Assembly: GCA_020740775.1 (NCBI GenBank)
Contig: JAHEWK010000026.1
Coordinates: 124,001 to 188,000, forward strand
DNA: 64,000 nt
Direction: 5' to 3'
Source: Ilyonectria destructans
Lineage: Eukaryota > Ascomycota > Sordariomycetes > Hypocreales > Nectriaceae
The position numbers were made by a program, and so were the translations under genes. Under the pieces are notes generated by a model. That model ran no database searches. It was not told where the DNA came from and worked only from the letters and a program-made list of their open reading frames with translations. Positions within the stretch are counted from its first letter, which is position 1. Every line of letters begins with the position of its first letter. Shown here in pieces: positions 33,213 to 45,437 of the stretch.

Positions 33213-35668
33213 CTTGCCAGTGTAGCATTGTAGATGTCAAACGTGAAAAGGGGCCGGGAAATCAATATTTTCCCAAACCGTACCATGTTTGCTTTTTGCG
33301 AGAACAGCTGGGGTCCACCCTGCCCCTCATTTCATTATTGTCATTTCATTGCGGTGCTTTCAATGCAATGATCATTGTGTAGGGTAGGGCATGAATGAAA
33401 TGATTGATAATGATAGCTATCAATCATTAACTTTCATTTCAATCATTATTAATGAAAGATGCGCCACTCTGCTCCCGTCCCCTGTGGACGCTGCCGCGAA
33501 CGTCGCGTGAAAGTATGGTCCCCTACCTCATCGAGGCTCTCTCCCCTTACTGATGGAATTGGGATTAGTGTGACAGGAGACGGCCAAGCTGTACGCGCTG
33601 TGCGCGGGCCTCCTACCTATGCCCCGGCTATGACCGCGTGCGAGGCCTCGATCAAGGACGGGATATACGCAGGAAGTATGGAAGTGACACCACAGCTGGA
33701 TCAACCCGCACCTTTCCGTCGACTCCCCGAGTGAGGCTGTCCCCTCCATCTCCTACCAGTCCATTTGGTCACGGTGCACGTCCGAGTCCTCCTAGCCAAT
33801 CGCAAAGCCCAGCAGTCCCACCACCGCCGCCCTCAAACGAAGTGCGCAATGAGGCGTCGACAGGTTTCGACAACACACTGGATATCGATTTTGATAGCGA
33901 CTCGTTTTTTGACATTGACCCGGCTATCTATTACGCTCAAGCTGGCAACTGCTGTGGCTTTTTACCCAACGTCCCCATCATAGATGATACCGAGCTAGCT
34001 CTCCCACTCAACGCCGGCAATTCTTTCGATGAAGAAACATTCTCAGCGTTCACCGATTCAGATGATCTGCCATTAGGGCTTCTCCCCGAATCCATTCGCG
34101 AGCGTGAACTTCATACAGCGGATCTCATTAAGCATTACGTTGATGTCATCAGCCCATGGCTAGATGTATTCGACTCTGACAGGTATTTTGGTCACGTAGT
34201 GCCAAACAAAATCGGACGGAGCCTTCTGGTCAAGGATTCCCTTGCTGCTGTAGCGGCGAAGCAGTTTGGCAATATGCGAAGGGAACAGAACAAATCTGGC
34301 CGTTACGACTCGAATCGATCTAGTCTTGACTTGCATTACCGGGATTCCAACATTGACTGGCTCTATGAGGCCGCGGGGTTCTATGACAAAGCCATCCGTC
34401 GAATGATTGCATCATTACAAGTTTTGCGGAACCAAGGGCCTATTATGAGCAACGGATCGCCAACTACTCTAGTCGCTTCGAGCCAGCCCAACCCATTATA
34501 CACTACGCCATCAACACCTGGACGTCATCAACAACGCACTGAACTCGAGACAATTGGCGATCTTCTCGCCGCTGTGTCCATCTTTCTTTTGTATGAATCA
34601 CTGGATGATAGACAGCCTAGTATGATGCAGTGAGACCTCTCTGCATGACAGCCATGTTCCCTCGCTTACCATATCGAACTATAGGCACATGTCTGGCGCT
34701 CAGCATCTCCTGGGCCTAGACTTTGAGCATAATCCAACATCATCGCTCAGAATTCCAGCGCCCACCATGCAGAGCGATCTTGACACTACAAAGCGTGGCG
34801 CGCGTCCTTTTGGAACTTTGCCTGCGTCGATTATGTGGTATCCTACGCTGCAAAGAGTAAAACACAACTCGACATTGCAGACAAACGTCTCTGGCAAGCT
34901 GCTGGACTGCCAATGAATACAGCCTCTGATGGCTGCGTCCCAGAATCGCTACTCCAGAGTGGTGATGAATTATCGTTGTGCAAAATGACAGAAACAATAG
35001 CATGCAGGTCTTTGATCTGGATCGTGTTGAAGACACTGAATTATGTTTCTGTGTTTGTTGTTGAACAAAACACGGATTGGTTGACATCTGCCGGCCTTTC
35101 TTGCTGGGACCATATCCATCTACACCTTGATATCTGGTATCAATCATTACCAGAAGGCTTTCAACCATGCCTCACATCTTCACTGCAACGTTACCACACC
35201 CATGCAGAACGTAGCTCCAGCTCGAGGTCCAGAGCTCCACAGAGAGAATTATCTGCAATTAAAGTACCTTTTCCAGAAATATTCTACAGCAACGCAACAG
35301 GCGCTGCCACGCTGCTATTATACCACTTTACCAGGATTTTGTTGCTCCTCCACAAGCCACCGACGCACGAATCATTCAATCCACGATATGGAATACAACG
35401 CCTCGGCGCCTATCGCCAAGTCTCAAATCAGATCAACCGACACGTCCATGAGATTTGCTCTATTGCTCTTGGCAGACCACAGCCAGCTGTTCAAATACAG
35501 TTGTTTGAACCATTGAATCTAGCCGGCAGCTGCTTTGGAGAGAACGAGCAACAAGTTGTCGTAGCCGATCTTTTGGTGGGCTTGCAGATTACTACAGGCT
35601 GCTCTACTGAGTGGAGACTGACACAACTGAAAGAAGAATGGGGTTGGGAAAATGTCCCTTATTCATAG

Positions 35669-37820
35669 AGTTATCTGTACATATTGCGTATTTGAAACCA
35701 GTTGTAGAGGTCAGCCGCAGCAGCTGCCATGAGAATCCAACAGCAGAAACAGGGCAAGAGAGTCTCGTCACGATATAGCTGTCAAGAGAGCAATTTTCTC
35801 TATGTGCCTCTCGGAATTGCTGCGACTTCCATCATCGTTTCAATTCGGTGGCATTAAATGTACTTTTCATCTGATGCTCTCTGGTTGGACCGCCACAGTG
35901 GAAGCTTACCACGCAAAGGGACTCAGTTGGATGGATGGATTTTATTTCTCCCGGAGGGAAGTCCCTATAGGGCCTCGACACAATCTAGTTCACATTTCAG
36001 AACATTTGGTACCTGACACCCCAAGCCCTACGGACCGTCGTCTCATCGCTTGCTGCTTAACCTCGTCGCTGCTTGTTCCATGACAGGCCTGCTTGAAGGC
36101 CAAATTCTGCACGTGCTCAGCATCCTATCTTCGGCAGGTGAAGCACGGTCTGCCAAAATCGAGGCTGCGTTTTGTCAGTACAGTCGCACGCTAGAGGTTT
36201 GCCGATGCCGCCGGTCTACCATGCACTCTGCCTTGGTGGCTCTCTGCGCTGCTGCCTTGGCCGCAAGGGCGTGGATGGTGTTTTGTCCTTCGCAAAGTTT
36301 GCGCCGAGTTGCTGCTACGCAGTTGTAAATGTCTTGTTGTGTTGCTGCGGAATTACAGTCAGCGCTCTCAACAAGACAAGCCTAACCAAGACAAAACAAG
36401 CCAAGTCAAGTCAAACCAAGTCAAGTTGACCATCTTATCAAGCAAGACGGCTTTTTTGGCTGGCTTGATAAAGCAGGGACCCTATAGCAGTCATAGCCAC
36501 GGCGGCTCGGATGGTAAAAATCCTGCTGGCGCGGCCAAAAGTTAGCCCCGAGCACCACGCTCATCACCGTCAAGATGTCCGATATTGACGATACATTTTC
36601 GGTGACCGCCCTCTCGGAAGCTGTTACCGAGACAGCCAGCTAGCCTTCGACCCTGAACACGAGATCCGCCGCAGCCGGAAGCACCGTGCTTGCTACTTTT
36701 CGCGGGGGACGGTCCGTCGCCGACCGGCTCCTAGATATCGACGCCTTCGACGGCGTGCGAGTGTGAGAGGATCTTCAGTCTCGCCAAGCTCTTGGTTGGC
36801 AGCAGCGACACTCTCTCCAAGATTTGACGATGGAGATGCTCACTTGTGTGAAGTTTTGGCGGCGGAATCCACTGATGTCACAACTATAATCAGACTATAG
36901 GATCATGTTTGCTTTTGTGTGCCCTCATAACAGGCCACAGGCTCAAACCCCTGAAGGGTCGGATCCCTGACTTAGGTCACGAGACCGTCTTTTCCTTCAT
37001 GTATATAAGGGCTGACTTAGGCCCTTCAAATAGCTAGAAATCAAGAGCTTCTATTTACATCACAATGCACCCTTCCTATCCGATGCAACATTAGTTTAGA
37101 TTAAGAAACGGCGGGGACGCCAGTATGAGTTTTATGAGTTAACTCATGAGTTAGCGGCGATAACTCAGACTCAACTCATATGAGTTTTATGAGTTAGTTA
37201 TGAGTGAACTCATGAGTTAAGGTTTGAGTTAACTCAAATGCCCAGGTATGATCGATTTTCGATCGATTCAGTCGAACAGGGCTCCCGATTGCAGAAACAC
37301 GTCAGGGGGCCTAAATTTTAGCGTAATTGATCGACGCATTAAGCTACTGGCGCGATCTTACGTGACGACTCCAGTACGCTGCATCGTTCGCCACGAATCT
37401 GTCTTGTTGCTAAGATATGTTAGTGAGCACGTCTATCCTCCCCGAGAGATCTATGGCGCAATAGGTACCTTGCAACTTCACTCATCATCCCGGCAACCCA
37501 CAATTGGATGTTTCATAAAAGTTTGAAGACAATTCATTTTGTAGCTTAGAATGAGGCATCTAGTGTATTTCCATGAAGAATATACGATTTGGGGGAGATC
37601 TTGAAGTGCGAGTTATCTTTGCAAATTCCACTTGCAAAGTTAGGAGGTACTGGCACTACAAAATGCGTGTGATACACGCGTGTTATTGGCCTTACACACC
37701 TGTGCGGCGATGGATGGATATTACTTGACCCTCTGCACGCAGCCTCAATGGCTTCTAATAACATCGTTCAGCTCACTCGATCCGTACGACCGACCTTCCC
37801 GTCTAGCTAACTACGTCACG
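35669..37820. other. intergenic repeat-rich region
   Basis: No intact gene. A short motif (TTTATTTCTCCCGGAGGGAA) at about 35938-35980 recurs at 40606-40650. Runs of AAGTCAAG/ACCAAG occur at 36375-36430. A short frame from 36574 (MSDIDDTFSVTALSEAVTET) is cut by a stop. At about 36890-37090 an LTR-like segment has TGTATATAAGG. At 37115-37244 dense TGAGTT/AACTCA repeats occur. Confidence 0.5.
37115..37244. repeat. dense TGAGTTAACTCA inverted/direct repeat cluster
   Basis: Over ten TGAGTT or AACTCA words occur in 130 bp, framed by CAGTATGAGTT at the left and AACTCAAATGCCCAG at the right. This resembles the subterminal repeat arrays and CAG ends of hAT-type elements. No matching 8-bp duplication was found. 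Confidence 0.5.
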
Positions 37821-40470
37821 ATGTCCTCCGAAACATTCTCTTCAAACAGCCCATTCTCCGATCAGCCAGAGGCTATAGAGCGCATTGAGTTCTCTTCGTC
37901 TTCGCCGGCTGTCTCGTCGCCAGCATCGACGTTGCCAGCGGCACCATCGCCCGGTCCTCGCGGGACTGCCGCCGACTTTATCAAGGTCGATTGGACACTC
38001 TGGGGCCGCCAAGAGTGGATGAAATGGCCAGAATTCGAGCGCTATACTGGCGGCCAAGACACGAGGGCGTGGTGGCAGGAATATGGGTACCGCGTTGAAG
38101 ACTATTCCACCTATCGACAGGGCAATAAGTTGAAGTGGATCTGCGCAGACTGCTTCGCGCGAGGTTTCAAGAAGAAGTCGGATTTCTGCTTCGTTTGCTC
38201 GACAGGAGCCTCTATCAAGAAACACCTTCGCGCAGCCCACGGGATTTTGGTATGTCCCCTGGTCCGCAGCCCATTGACATGCTGATTTAAAAGGGCCCGA
38301 ACCAAGCTGCCCGTCGCGGGGGAGGCTCATTGTTGCATAACCAGACTATCACTCATTTCCTCGACGCCGACTTCAATAACCCTAACGATCAGTTCCTCCT
38401 CAGCAACCTGCGTGGACAATTCAACGTCAAGGGTCTTCGAGTTCTTCTTCTCGACTGGATTACGTACCACAACTTGCCGTTCGAGATAGTCAATGCTGAG
38501 CGATTCCAACGGATCCTGCTTTACGGCAACCCAGTCCTTGATAAGGCCCATATTCCCTCTGCGAAGACTCTTCTTCGCATGCTCGAATCTGAGTATAGAG
38601 GCGCCGTTGGGCCGGTCACTGAAGTATTGCGCAGTGCTCGATCCCAAATCCATTTCTCCTTCGACGGCTGGACGTCAAAATCATTCGTCTCGTTCCTTGG
38701 AATCCATGCTCAATTCGTCGATCGCGACTTCGTCCAGCACCGAATCCTCCTCGGACTTCGACCTCTCACCGGGCGACACACCGGCGCATCGCTTGCCGAC
38801 GAGGTGGCGGATACTCTTGCATTCTGGCAAATCAATGATCCTGACAAGGTTGGGTACTTCACTCTCGACAATGCAGCCAACAACAACACGCGTATTAGGG
38901 ACCTTGCATTCGAATACAGCTTCTCTCCTGAAGAGCGACGGATTCGATGCGCTTTCCATATCGTCAACCTCTGCGTGCGGGCACTGCTATACGGTTCCAA
39001 GCGGGGCAACCTGGCTGCAATTGTCGCAGCCGATGGCGACGATCAGGACGACGATCAGGAACGGGTTGACCAAGCTATCAACGAGGCACTGAATGGAGAG
39101 ATGGAAGACGACGAGGACGAAGACATACAGCCTGACGTTGCTGTCAGTAGCCCTGATGAAAACTTCACGTCGTCCCACCCGGCTCCGGAAGAGATCAACA
39201 GCACCACGTTCAGGGAGTACAGCCAGAACGGCGCCCCGGGAATGCTTCACAACATCGGCCTTCAGCTACGAGCGAGTCCACAACTCTATGAGCAGTTTCT
39301 TCAGTCTCAGCGCAAGGAATCTGGCAAGGAATTAACACTCCACTGGGTCTTTAATAACGCCACTCGATGGGACTCGGACATGCGTATGATGGAAAGGGCC
39401 CTTCATCTCCGCCCAGCACTTAACACATTCTTCAATGAGGTTCAGAACCGCTGGGAAGCTGAGGGCGCCTGTGAGAATGCCAAGCCCGCAGTTCTACAGT
39501 ATCGGCTAAGTGGGTACGACTGGAAGATTATCGAGATGCTGGTCAAGCTTCTGAAGCCTTTCGAGGTCGCCACTAAGCAGCTTCAGGGCAGCGGTGTTCC
39601 CGGCGTGAGATCGACTTGGGGTAACTTCGATGAGTACTTCCCTGCCTTCGAGATGCTCCTTGACCACCTCGAAAGTGCTATCGAAGGTACAATTTACGAA
39701 GAAGTTGAGGATCCGGTGAGCAAGAGGAGGAAAGACGTCAAGGTTGCCATTTACGCGGGACTTGATAACAGAACTCGTAAATTGTTCAAGGTTTTCATCA
39801 AGCTCGGGTGGAAGAAGCTTCACAAGTACTATGCCTTTCTGACCAGTGCCGCATATGTAGGCGCCGTTGTCTTTAACCCTGCGAAGAAGTGGCGTCTCCT
39901 TGACCAACTGTGGTCTCGAGTTCCTACTCGCAAGGCGCAGGCTTGGCGAGCCGACTACGAAGAGAAGCTATTGCAGATCTGGGAAAACAGCTACAGTCAA
40001 CGCGACGTTGATAACGAGGTCCTCGCTACAACTGATGAGGCCTCAATGGATTACATCGAGCGCAGGCTTGCCAGGAGTGTCGCCAGTTCGGCATTTACCA
40101 CGACTTCACCTGCCACCGCTTCCAACCTCCGCAAGACCACACGCAAGGTGAAACAGACGACCACGGGGGCAGCGATTAATGATGAATATTCGAGGTACTG
40201 CGCCGAGGATATCGTCAATAGTTAGTACTAAGGAGCAGACCAATTGACTGGTGTAAGACCAATTCCTATCGGTACCCGCGGCTGTTTACCATGGCTGTTG
40301 ATATGCTCAGTATCCCACCGTCGTCTGCAGAGAGTGAGAGGACGTTTAGCAGCGCAGGACTTATGATGGCGCCGTTGAGAAATCGGTTGGGAAGGGAGAG
40401 AGTGGCTATGGGTCAGTGCATTCGATCGTGGAGCAAGGCTGGGGTCCACGCCTTCGCTGCCGCTGCTTAG
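37821..40470 (+). pseudogene. hAT-B transposase, one apparent frameshift near the C-terminus
   Basis: Exon 1 is 37821-38249; after a 44-nt intron (38250-38293) the frame runs to a stop at 40225. It begins with a Ser/Pro-rich tail, then a BED-like finger (CADCFARG...CFVCSTGASIKKHLRAAH), IHFSFDGWTSKS, GYFTLDNAANN, an acidic insert (EDDEDEDIQPD) and the ATRWDSDM motif. The dimerisation block (YPRLFTMAVDMLSIPPSSAESERTFSSAG) lies in another frame from about 40235 to a stop near 40470. A one-base shift around 40215-40230 accounts for it. Terminal repeats were not found. Confidence 0.8.
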
Positions 40471-40774
40471 CCTAAGTGATGACCAATGGGTTGAGGTACT
40501 TGCGTCGCTGAAGGGCACGAGCGACTTCTGATCTGCCTAGTAACACTTTTCCACAAATTGACTCTGTTCTGCGACGTCTCTTCCCAAATCACGATCATAA
40601 TGATGATGTTTATTCCGCCCGGAGGGACATTTTCTATAGGGCCTTACCGCTATGTTACATACTCCCTTCATGTGTTTCCTCGTGTTGCCTATTACCCTTA
40701 CACAAACCAGATTTGAATCACTCCATGTCAGACGGTCCTCTTATTGGCAAGTCACCATTTCCTCTAATGTTCTC

Positions 40775-40980
40775 TACCTTCACGGGGATTGGTCATCTAT
40801 TCGATCGAATCTTGGCATCGAATCGAATGACAGGTGCTTGATTCGATATCGAATCTATAGGAGACCTGCTAGATTCGCTTCGAATCATATATGGCTACAC
40901 CCGAATCGAATGCCAAGCCATCGAATCGAATGGCAAGGCCCGGTATTGGATTCGATAGATTCGATAGATGTCTGTCCCTG
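40775..40980. repeat. ATTCGAT-rich MITE-like segment
   Basis: Multiple ATTCGAT/ATCGAAT words, with ends resembling each other in inverted orientation (CACGGGGATTGGTCATCTATTCGAT at left; complement of CAGGGACAGACATCTATCGAAT at right). The right end abuts the stop codon of the next gene. It is probably a decayed non-autonomous hAT; no target duplication is visible. Confidence 0.5.
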
Positions 40981-40981
40981 A

Positions 40982-42194
40982 CTATATCCCATTACTAGTT
41001 TCCGACCGCTCGGTATACATCTCAACGCTCGAAGCCAAGATCCCCTGCTCACTCCCCGCATCTGATACTTCGAGTTCGACTCTATCCATTCTAGTGATCC
41101 TCATAGCGGACATGTTGTACGATGAGTCGTTAACATTGCAGTCTGCCCCTGTCTTCTGGTTTGTGGAGTGCTTTGAACCTGTCGTAGAAGTCGATAAGCC
41201 CAATCGCTTGAGAATATTCTCAAGGGGCCTCTTGAGCGTAGGGATACACGATGCTATGATGCTTGTACGATAAATCTGTCAGCTAATTTACCAAACCTCG
41301 TACATGGAAGCCAAGGGCACAATTACCTTAAGTACAGCTCCACTACACTCCATATTGCAATTCCCATGCCCTGCCATAACGTGTCTCCGTTCACACCGTA
41401 TGACTTGGCTTGCGCTGTCTTGATAAGGCTCGCTATGCTGGCAACCAATCCTAACGCCATGACGACTCCAAGCACGGCTTTTTCTCTCAGCCGCAAACTC
41501 ACCAGCTTCAAGATGAATTTGAGAGGCATAAAAGCTAAGATGAAGTCTGTTACGATAGTGAGGGATGATAACACATAAATGCTAACCTGCAAAACCTCAT
41601 TTGGGATGCAGGTTGCACTAGTGATTGCTTTGTCCCAAAAGGCTGCTAGCGGTCGGCAGACGGAGAACTGAAAGCCCGTTATCGTGAAAAAAATGAGGAG
41701 GAGGACGGCGATCATGAGGTAGAGGAATATGCGCCATGGCCGCGAGTCTCGGTCGATCCGTAGTAGTAATAGGGCGATGGATATCTTCGCCATCGACATT
41801 GCCCAGTTCCATAAAGGCTGCTGTATGAAAAAGAGTTTCGTCGCTTCTCTAGATTGCTCTGCCGATAAATAGTAGTTGTGTCGACCTAATCCGCTTTGTA
41901 CGGAAAGGAGCATGATAATCCAAGTACTCGTGGCAAGAGCCTGGCCAAGCAGACATGATCACCCCGTGGCTAAAGATACCGAAGGGAGGGCTTGCAGGCA
42001 GGGGAGCGTACCATAGACATAATAATAGCATAATCGTCCCACCATAACCGAAAAGCCGGTTTCAGACGAGAATAGATTCTTCCGCCTACGATGATCAAGG
42101 CGATGAGCTGGAGGGTGGACGAGATAGTGACCATCTTCCTCCCCTGGTTCTCGTCAGGCCTCCCCGGAGGAGGAAGACCCTCGACGGCACTCAT
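40982..42194 (-). CDS. SAT4/PTH11-like seven-pass membrane protein 1 (358 aa)
   Basis: Exons 42194-42012, 41940-41327 and 41261-40982, with introns of 71 and 65 nt. After a short N-terminus (MSAVEGLPPPGRPDENQG) come hydrophobic segments with the family landmarks: a WWDDYAII motif after helix 2, ICLLLRIDR-like helices, FSVCRPLAAFWD with the conserved CRP, IVTDFILAFMPL, and IWSVVELYLSIIASCIPTLKR before a Ser/Thr-rich cytosolic tail. Fungal SAT4/rhodopsin-like proteins are presumed plasma-membrane receptors or sensors; some (PTH11) act in surface sensing by pathogens. No CFEM domain is present. The stop codon (40984-40982) lies right at a repeat boundary, so the original tail may have been longer. 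Confidence 0.85.
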
Positions 42195-43096
42195 ACTGAC
42201 GCAAAAAGGACTTCAGCTGGCAGTTAAAGCAGTTCGAGATCAAGGGATCAAGAGGTATGGGGTTCTGCTCTGGGTAGGATGAGTTCAAGGAATCAGCGTT
42301 GTCATTGTAGCTCGCATTCTGGGCTTCGAGGCATGGATGGAAGTTAGATCCCGAGAGGTGTGTATGTCTGAGATGTTCGAGGGTCCTTAGGGGTGGAAGA
42401 AGGGAAGGGGGGGTGGGGGGTGGAAGAGACCGATTTTTTAAGACACGGTATAGCTTGGGGAAGAGGGAGGAGAGGCCAAGGGAAGATGTAGACTCAATCG
42501 TAGGTAGGGTCCCTGCCATCCACAAATCACGGACAAGGCCGAGCTCTTTAGGAGCCCTTGAAACAGAGGAATGAAGAAGCAGAAGAAGAGCAAAGCAATA
42601 TGCCCCCTTGGTAAAGCAAAAAGCATAAACTTTTGCTTGTGACAAAAAACAACAAGCCTCTGCCCAGAGACTCGGTATTCTCCGTTGCTTGTGCTTCCCG
42701 CCCCGAGCGTCTCCTCCAATCACCAGCTCCGCGGGTCAATAGCTCAAACCTTACATCTTCTATCCACTCTCCACCATTCATTCAAGACTATCCCTGCTAG
42801 GGACGGGCTGGAAAATGAAAATCGAGAGACTTAGTTGTGATGAGTTTTGAGTCGGGGGCGCACCCTACTAGGGGGGTCTCGTCATTTCACTTCCGCTCAA
42901 CCCCCTGTTCGTCCCTCACGGGGGGGTCGTTGGCTAGCCGAAAAGTCGGCGACCCCGGCCCGGCAGGGGGGTTGTGGGGCGCCAAGCCCAAGTGTGCCCC
43001 TTACGGCACTCAAAGGCATAATAGCAATCGATCCGCAAGCCGACTGGCGGCATCTTCCGTATCTCGCTGCTACCAAATGTGATTACTTGATGGATA
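42195..43096. other. intergenic, 5' region of SAT4 gene 1
   Basis: No gene supported. G-runs (GGGGGGG) and inverted GC-rich words occur at 42855-42990 but no clear element ends. Confidence 0.4.
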
Positions 43097-43485
43097 CGGA
43101 GGGCCCTTTCAAAAGTCTTTTCCAAGCGCTAGCAATGCCAAGGAGCAAGGGGGAGTATGCTAAGCCTAATTTAGTATAGGGCTATTCCTGGCGATGCTTC
43201 TGACCCTTCCGACCCTCGCGATATTCATTTCCACCTTCTAATTCAATGATCTTTTGTACATGTTTATCCAAGGCCAAGCTGCCTCAATTGCATTAAGGTC
43301 CGGGGAATTCCCCCACCAAAGGAGCCGTTGGACCTGATGTAAATCGTGTACCCGTTGCTGGATGTGATGATTATGTGCCGGAGCCTTGTCTTCTTGAACA
43401 ACAGTCTCTGGCCGGGTCTTTGCACATTCCTTAGCAAAAGGAAACATCTTCGGGATCAAAATCATAGTCTGGTATTGTGACATTC
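43097..43485 (-). mobile_element. fragment of a Tc1-type (DDE_3) transposon
   Basis: The left end (43097-43131) starts after TA with the same 35-bp terminal repeat as the MITE at 55187, one mismatch. The minus-strand frame at 43483-43238 has VVQEDKAPAH and GNSPDLNAIEAAW, the second Asp and the Glu region of DDE_3 endonucleases. The N-terminal half and other end are missing; the LTR fragment at 43718 lies beyond. Confidence 0.72.
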
Positions 43486-43717
43486 CTTCCTAGCCATTCG
43501 ATCGACTGCAGCCACCTTTTTGGGGTGGGATCCCGGAGAATCGATCGGTAAAATGCGGTAAAAGGTGGGTGTGCCCCGCAGGAAGATATGCGCACCCTGC
43601 TTTGGGACCGGGAAATGTTGAACGCTAGCTGCTCCAAGAGTAGCACGAAAGCGGCTGGAACACGGGATATTGCGGCAAATGTATGATGCCATATATTATT
43701 TACGCTCGTTCGGCTTG

Positions 43718-43850
43718 TTGAAATGGGCATGTTATGTTGATTGAAGAAAAAGGACTAGCGCTAGCTATGGACAAGAAGGCATCTACATCCTAGCCACCAA
43801 TGGATCGGAATAGCCATTAATCCGTTAAACCACGGATCTCAACACGGCTT
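43718..43850 (-). repeat. copia-type LTR 3' fragment
   Basis: Starts TGTTGAAATGGGCATG in plus orientation and aligns with the solo LTR at 14003 (shared GACTAGCGCTA, CATCC.AGCCAC, GGATCGGA, ATCCGTTAAACC). It ends about 135 bp before the fumarylacetoacetase start. Confidence 0.6.
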
Positions 43851-43985
43851 CCGCGGCTTCTCCCTCATCTGATCCCTCACATGGTTGTTTAACATGAATT
43901 ACTTGCCGTCGAGTCAAAGCGCCCATTCCACATCGGCGTGTATCCTCTTCTTGTGACACCAAAACTTGCTCAACAGAACGAAATC

Positions 43986-45437
43986 ATGGATTCTTGGGTG
44001 CCAACTACCGACGCCTTCTCGTTATCCTGCCTGCCGTTTGGCATCTTCAGCACACCCGACCTCGACAAGCGGATCGGCGTGGCCGTTGGCGAGTTTGTTC
44101 TTGATCTCAAGGCACTCGGTCGGAGCCACATGCTGGATGCACTGGAATTTGATAAAGCGACTCTGAGCGATGCCTCACTCAACAGGTACTCTGGGCTCGG
44201 GCATGAAGTCCATCTAGCAGTCAGAAACGCTCTGCAGGATATGCTCCGATCGGACAGTGTTTCTGGCCAACTATTCCGGGACAATCACGATCTAAGAGAT
44301 GTTGCCCTGGTCCCGATGCAAGATGTTACCATGCATATGCCCATGGATATTGGTGATTATACGGATTTCTACACAAGTCCTTATCACGCTGAGAATGTAG
44401 GTGGATCTGGGAAAGCCCTAGTTATTCACCTTCATGGCCACTGCTAGAGTTGACGTCTGGTCTGATCACCCGATAGGCCACCAATATCGTACGCCCTGGA
44501 ACCAAGGTAGCACCCAGCTTCTTCAAGATGCCGATTGCTTATCATGGGCGAAGCTCCTCCGTCGTCGTATCGGGAACGCCCATTTTCCGTCCTAGTGGAC
44601 ATTTTGCTGTCGACGAATCGCCGACATTTGGCTTCACCCAGAAGCTAGACTTTGAAGTCGAGTTTGCGGCATTCATTGGAAAAGGGAATCCACGGGGGCA
44701 ACCCATCAGCGTGGACGAGGCCAAAGACCACATTTTTGGTTTTGTCATCATGAACGACTGGTCTGCCAGGGATATTCAGCGGTTTGAGCAGCATCCTCTG
44801 GGCCCTTTCAACGCCAAAAACTTCGCAACAACCATCTCACCCTGGGTCATTCCTCCTGTTGTATTAGAACCGTATCGTACTCGGCCGCTGCAAAAGGTAC
44901 TCTTGATCATTCTTGGTGAGGTGAAAGAAATCTGACTAGTCACCCTAGGCTTGCAATCATCCATATCTCGAGCAACAGCGACAGGATTCTGTATTCGACA
45001 TTAGTATTGATGTCATCCTTCAAGGTGAGCCGCAAGACGTCTTGTGGGCGACAGAACTGACATGGGCAGCCGAGGGTTCCGAATACCTCCTGGCGCAATG
45101 CAACACCAAGAATATTTTGTTCTCCTTCGAGCAGATGATTGCACACCACACAGCAGGGGGTTGCCCCATGCGGCCGGGTGACATGATTGCCACTGGAACT
45201 CTCTCTGGCCCTACGGAACGGGAACTCGGATGCCTCTTGGAGCTGACGCGGGATGGCTCCAACCCGATTGAACTGACGTCGATGGATTCCAAAGGCGAAG
45301 CCATCCGCCGGTCCTGGTTGGAGGATAGAGATACTGTTAAACTCAGAGCACACGGAAGAGACGCGCAGCCAAATTGCTTGCTTGGCTTTGGCCCATGCGA
45401 CGGCAAGGTGGTTTCCTTGAGCGGCAGTAGATGCTAA
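43986..45437 (+). CDS. fahA: fumarylacetoacetase (FAH family, 439 aa)
   Basis: Exons 43986-44396, 44477-44896 and 44949-45437, introns of 80 and 52 nt. The start MDSWVP follows the family pattern; an upstream in-frame start at 43938 is less likely. FAH landmarks: LPFGIFSTPD at the N-terminus, DYTDFYTSPYHAEN (catalytic and metal residues), MPIAYHGRSSSVVVSGT, FEVEFAAFIG with the two metal-binding Glu, MNDWSARDIQ with the metal Asp, and GDMIATGTLSGP near the end. The enzyme hydrolyses fumarylacetoacetate to fumarate and acetoacetate, the last step of tyrosine/phenylalanine breakdown. Lying next to a cupin and a regulator away from the usual homogentisate genes, it may be a paralogue serving another aromatic route. 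The gene is full length. Confidence 0.9.

Larger units (their letters stand above)
24014..33471 (-). mobile_element. hAT-A DNA transposon with two nested insertions
   Basis: The ends are inverted repeats beginning CAGAGTGGCGCRTCTWTCATTA, flanked by the perfect 8-bp duplication CTCCCGTC. It contains a MULE (24098-28219) and hAT-E1 (28574-31093). Without them and their duplicated targets it is about 2.8 kb, a normal hAT size. Subterminal regions are rich in AATGATTGATAATGAT-like motifs. The transposase is on the minus strand. Confidence 0.92.
23984..35668 (+). pseudogene. Zn2Cys6 transcription factor split by hAT-A and frameshifted
   Basis: Coding starts at ATG 23984 (MMESAHAAPV) and stops at 24013, where hAT-A begins. 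It resumes at 33480 with PCGRCRERRVK. The target duplication CTCCCGTC (24006-24013 and 33472-33479) marks the break; removing the element and one copy restores frame exactly. A 56-nt intron (33513-33568) then joins VK to CDRRRPSCTRCARASYLC, completing the six-cysteine cluster. Exon 33569-34629, a 55-nt intron, and an exon from 34685 follow (HMSGAQHLLGLDF). Near 34765-34790 the frame must change to reach AWRASFWNFACVDYVVSY and the rest of the fungal factor domain to the stop at 35668. So it carries two lesions, one insertion and one frameshift. Confidence 0.85.

Noticed and set aside
40214..40240. Intron joining the two hAT-B transposase frames
   Set aside because: The only GT...AG span available is about 19 nt, too short for splicing; a frameshift is simpler.
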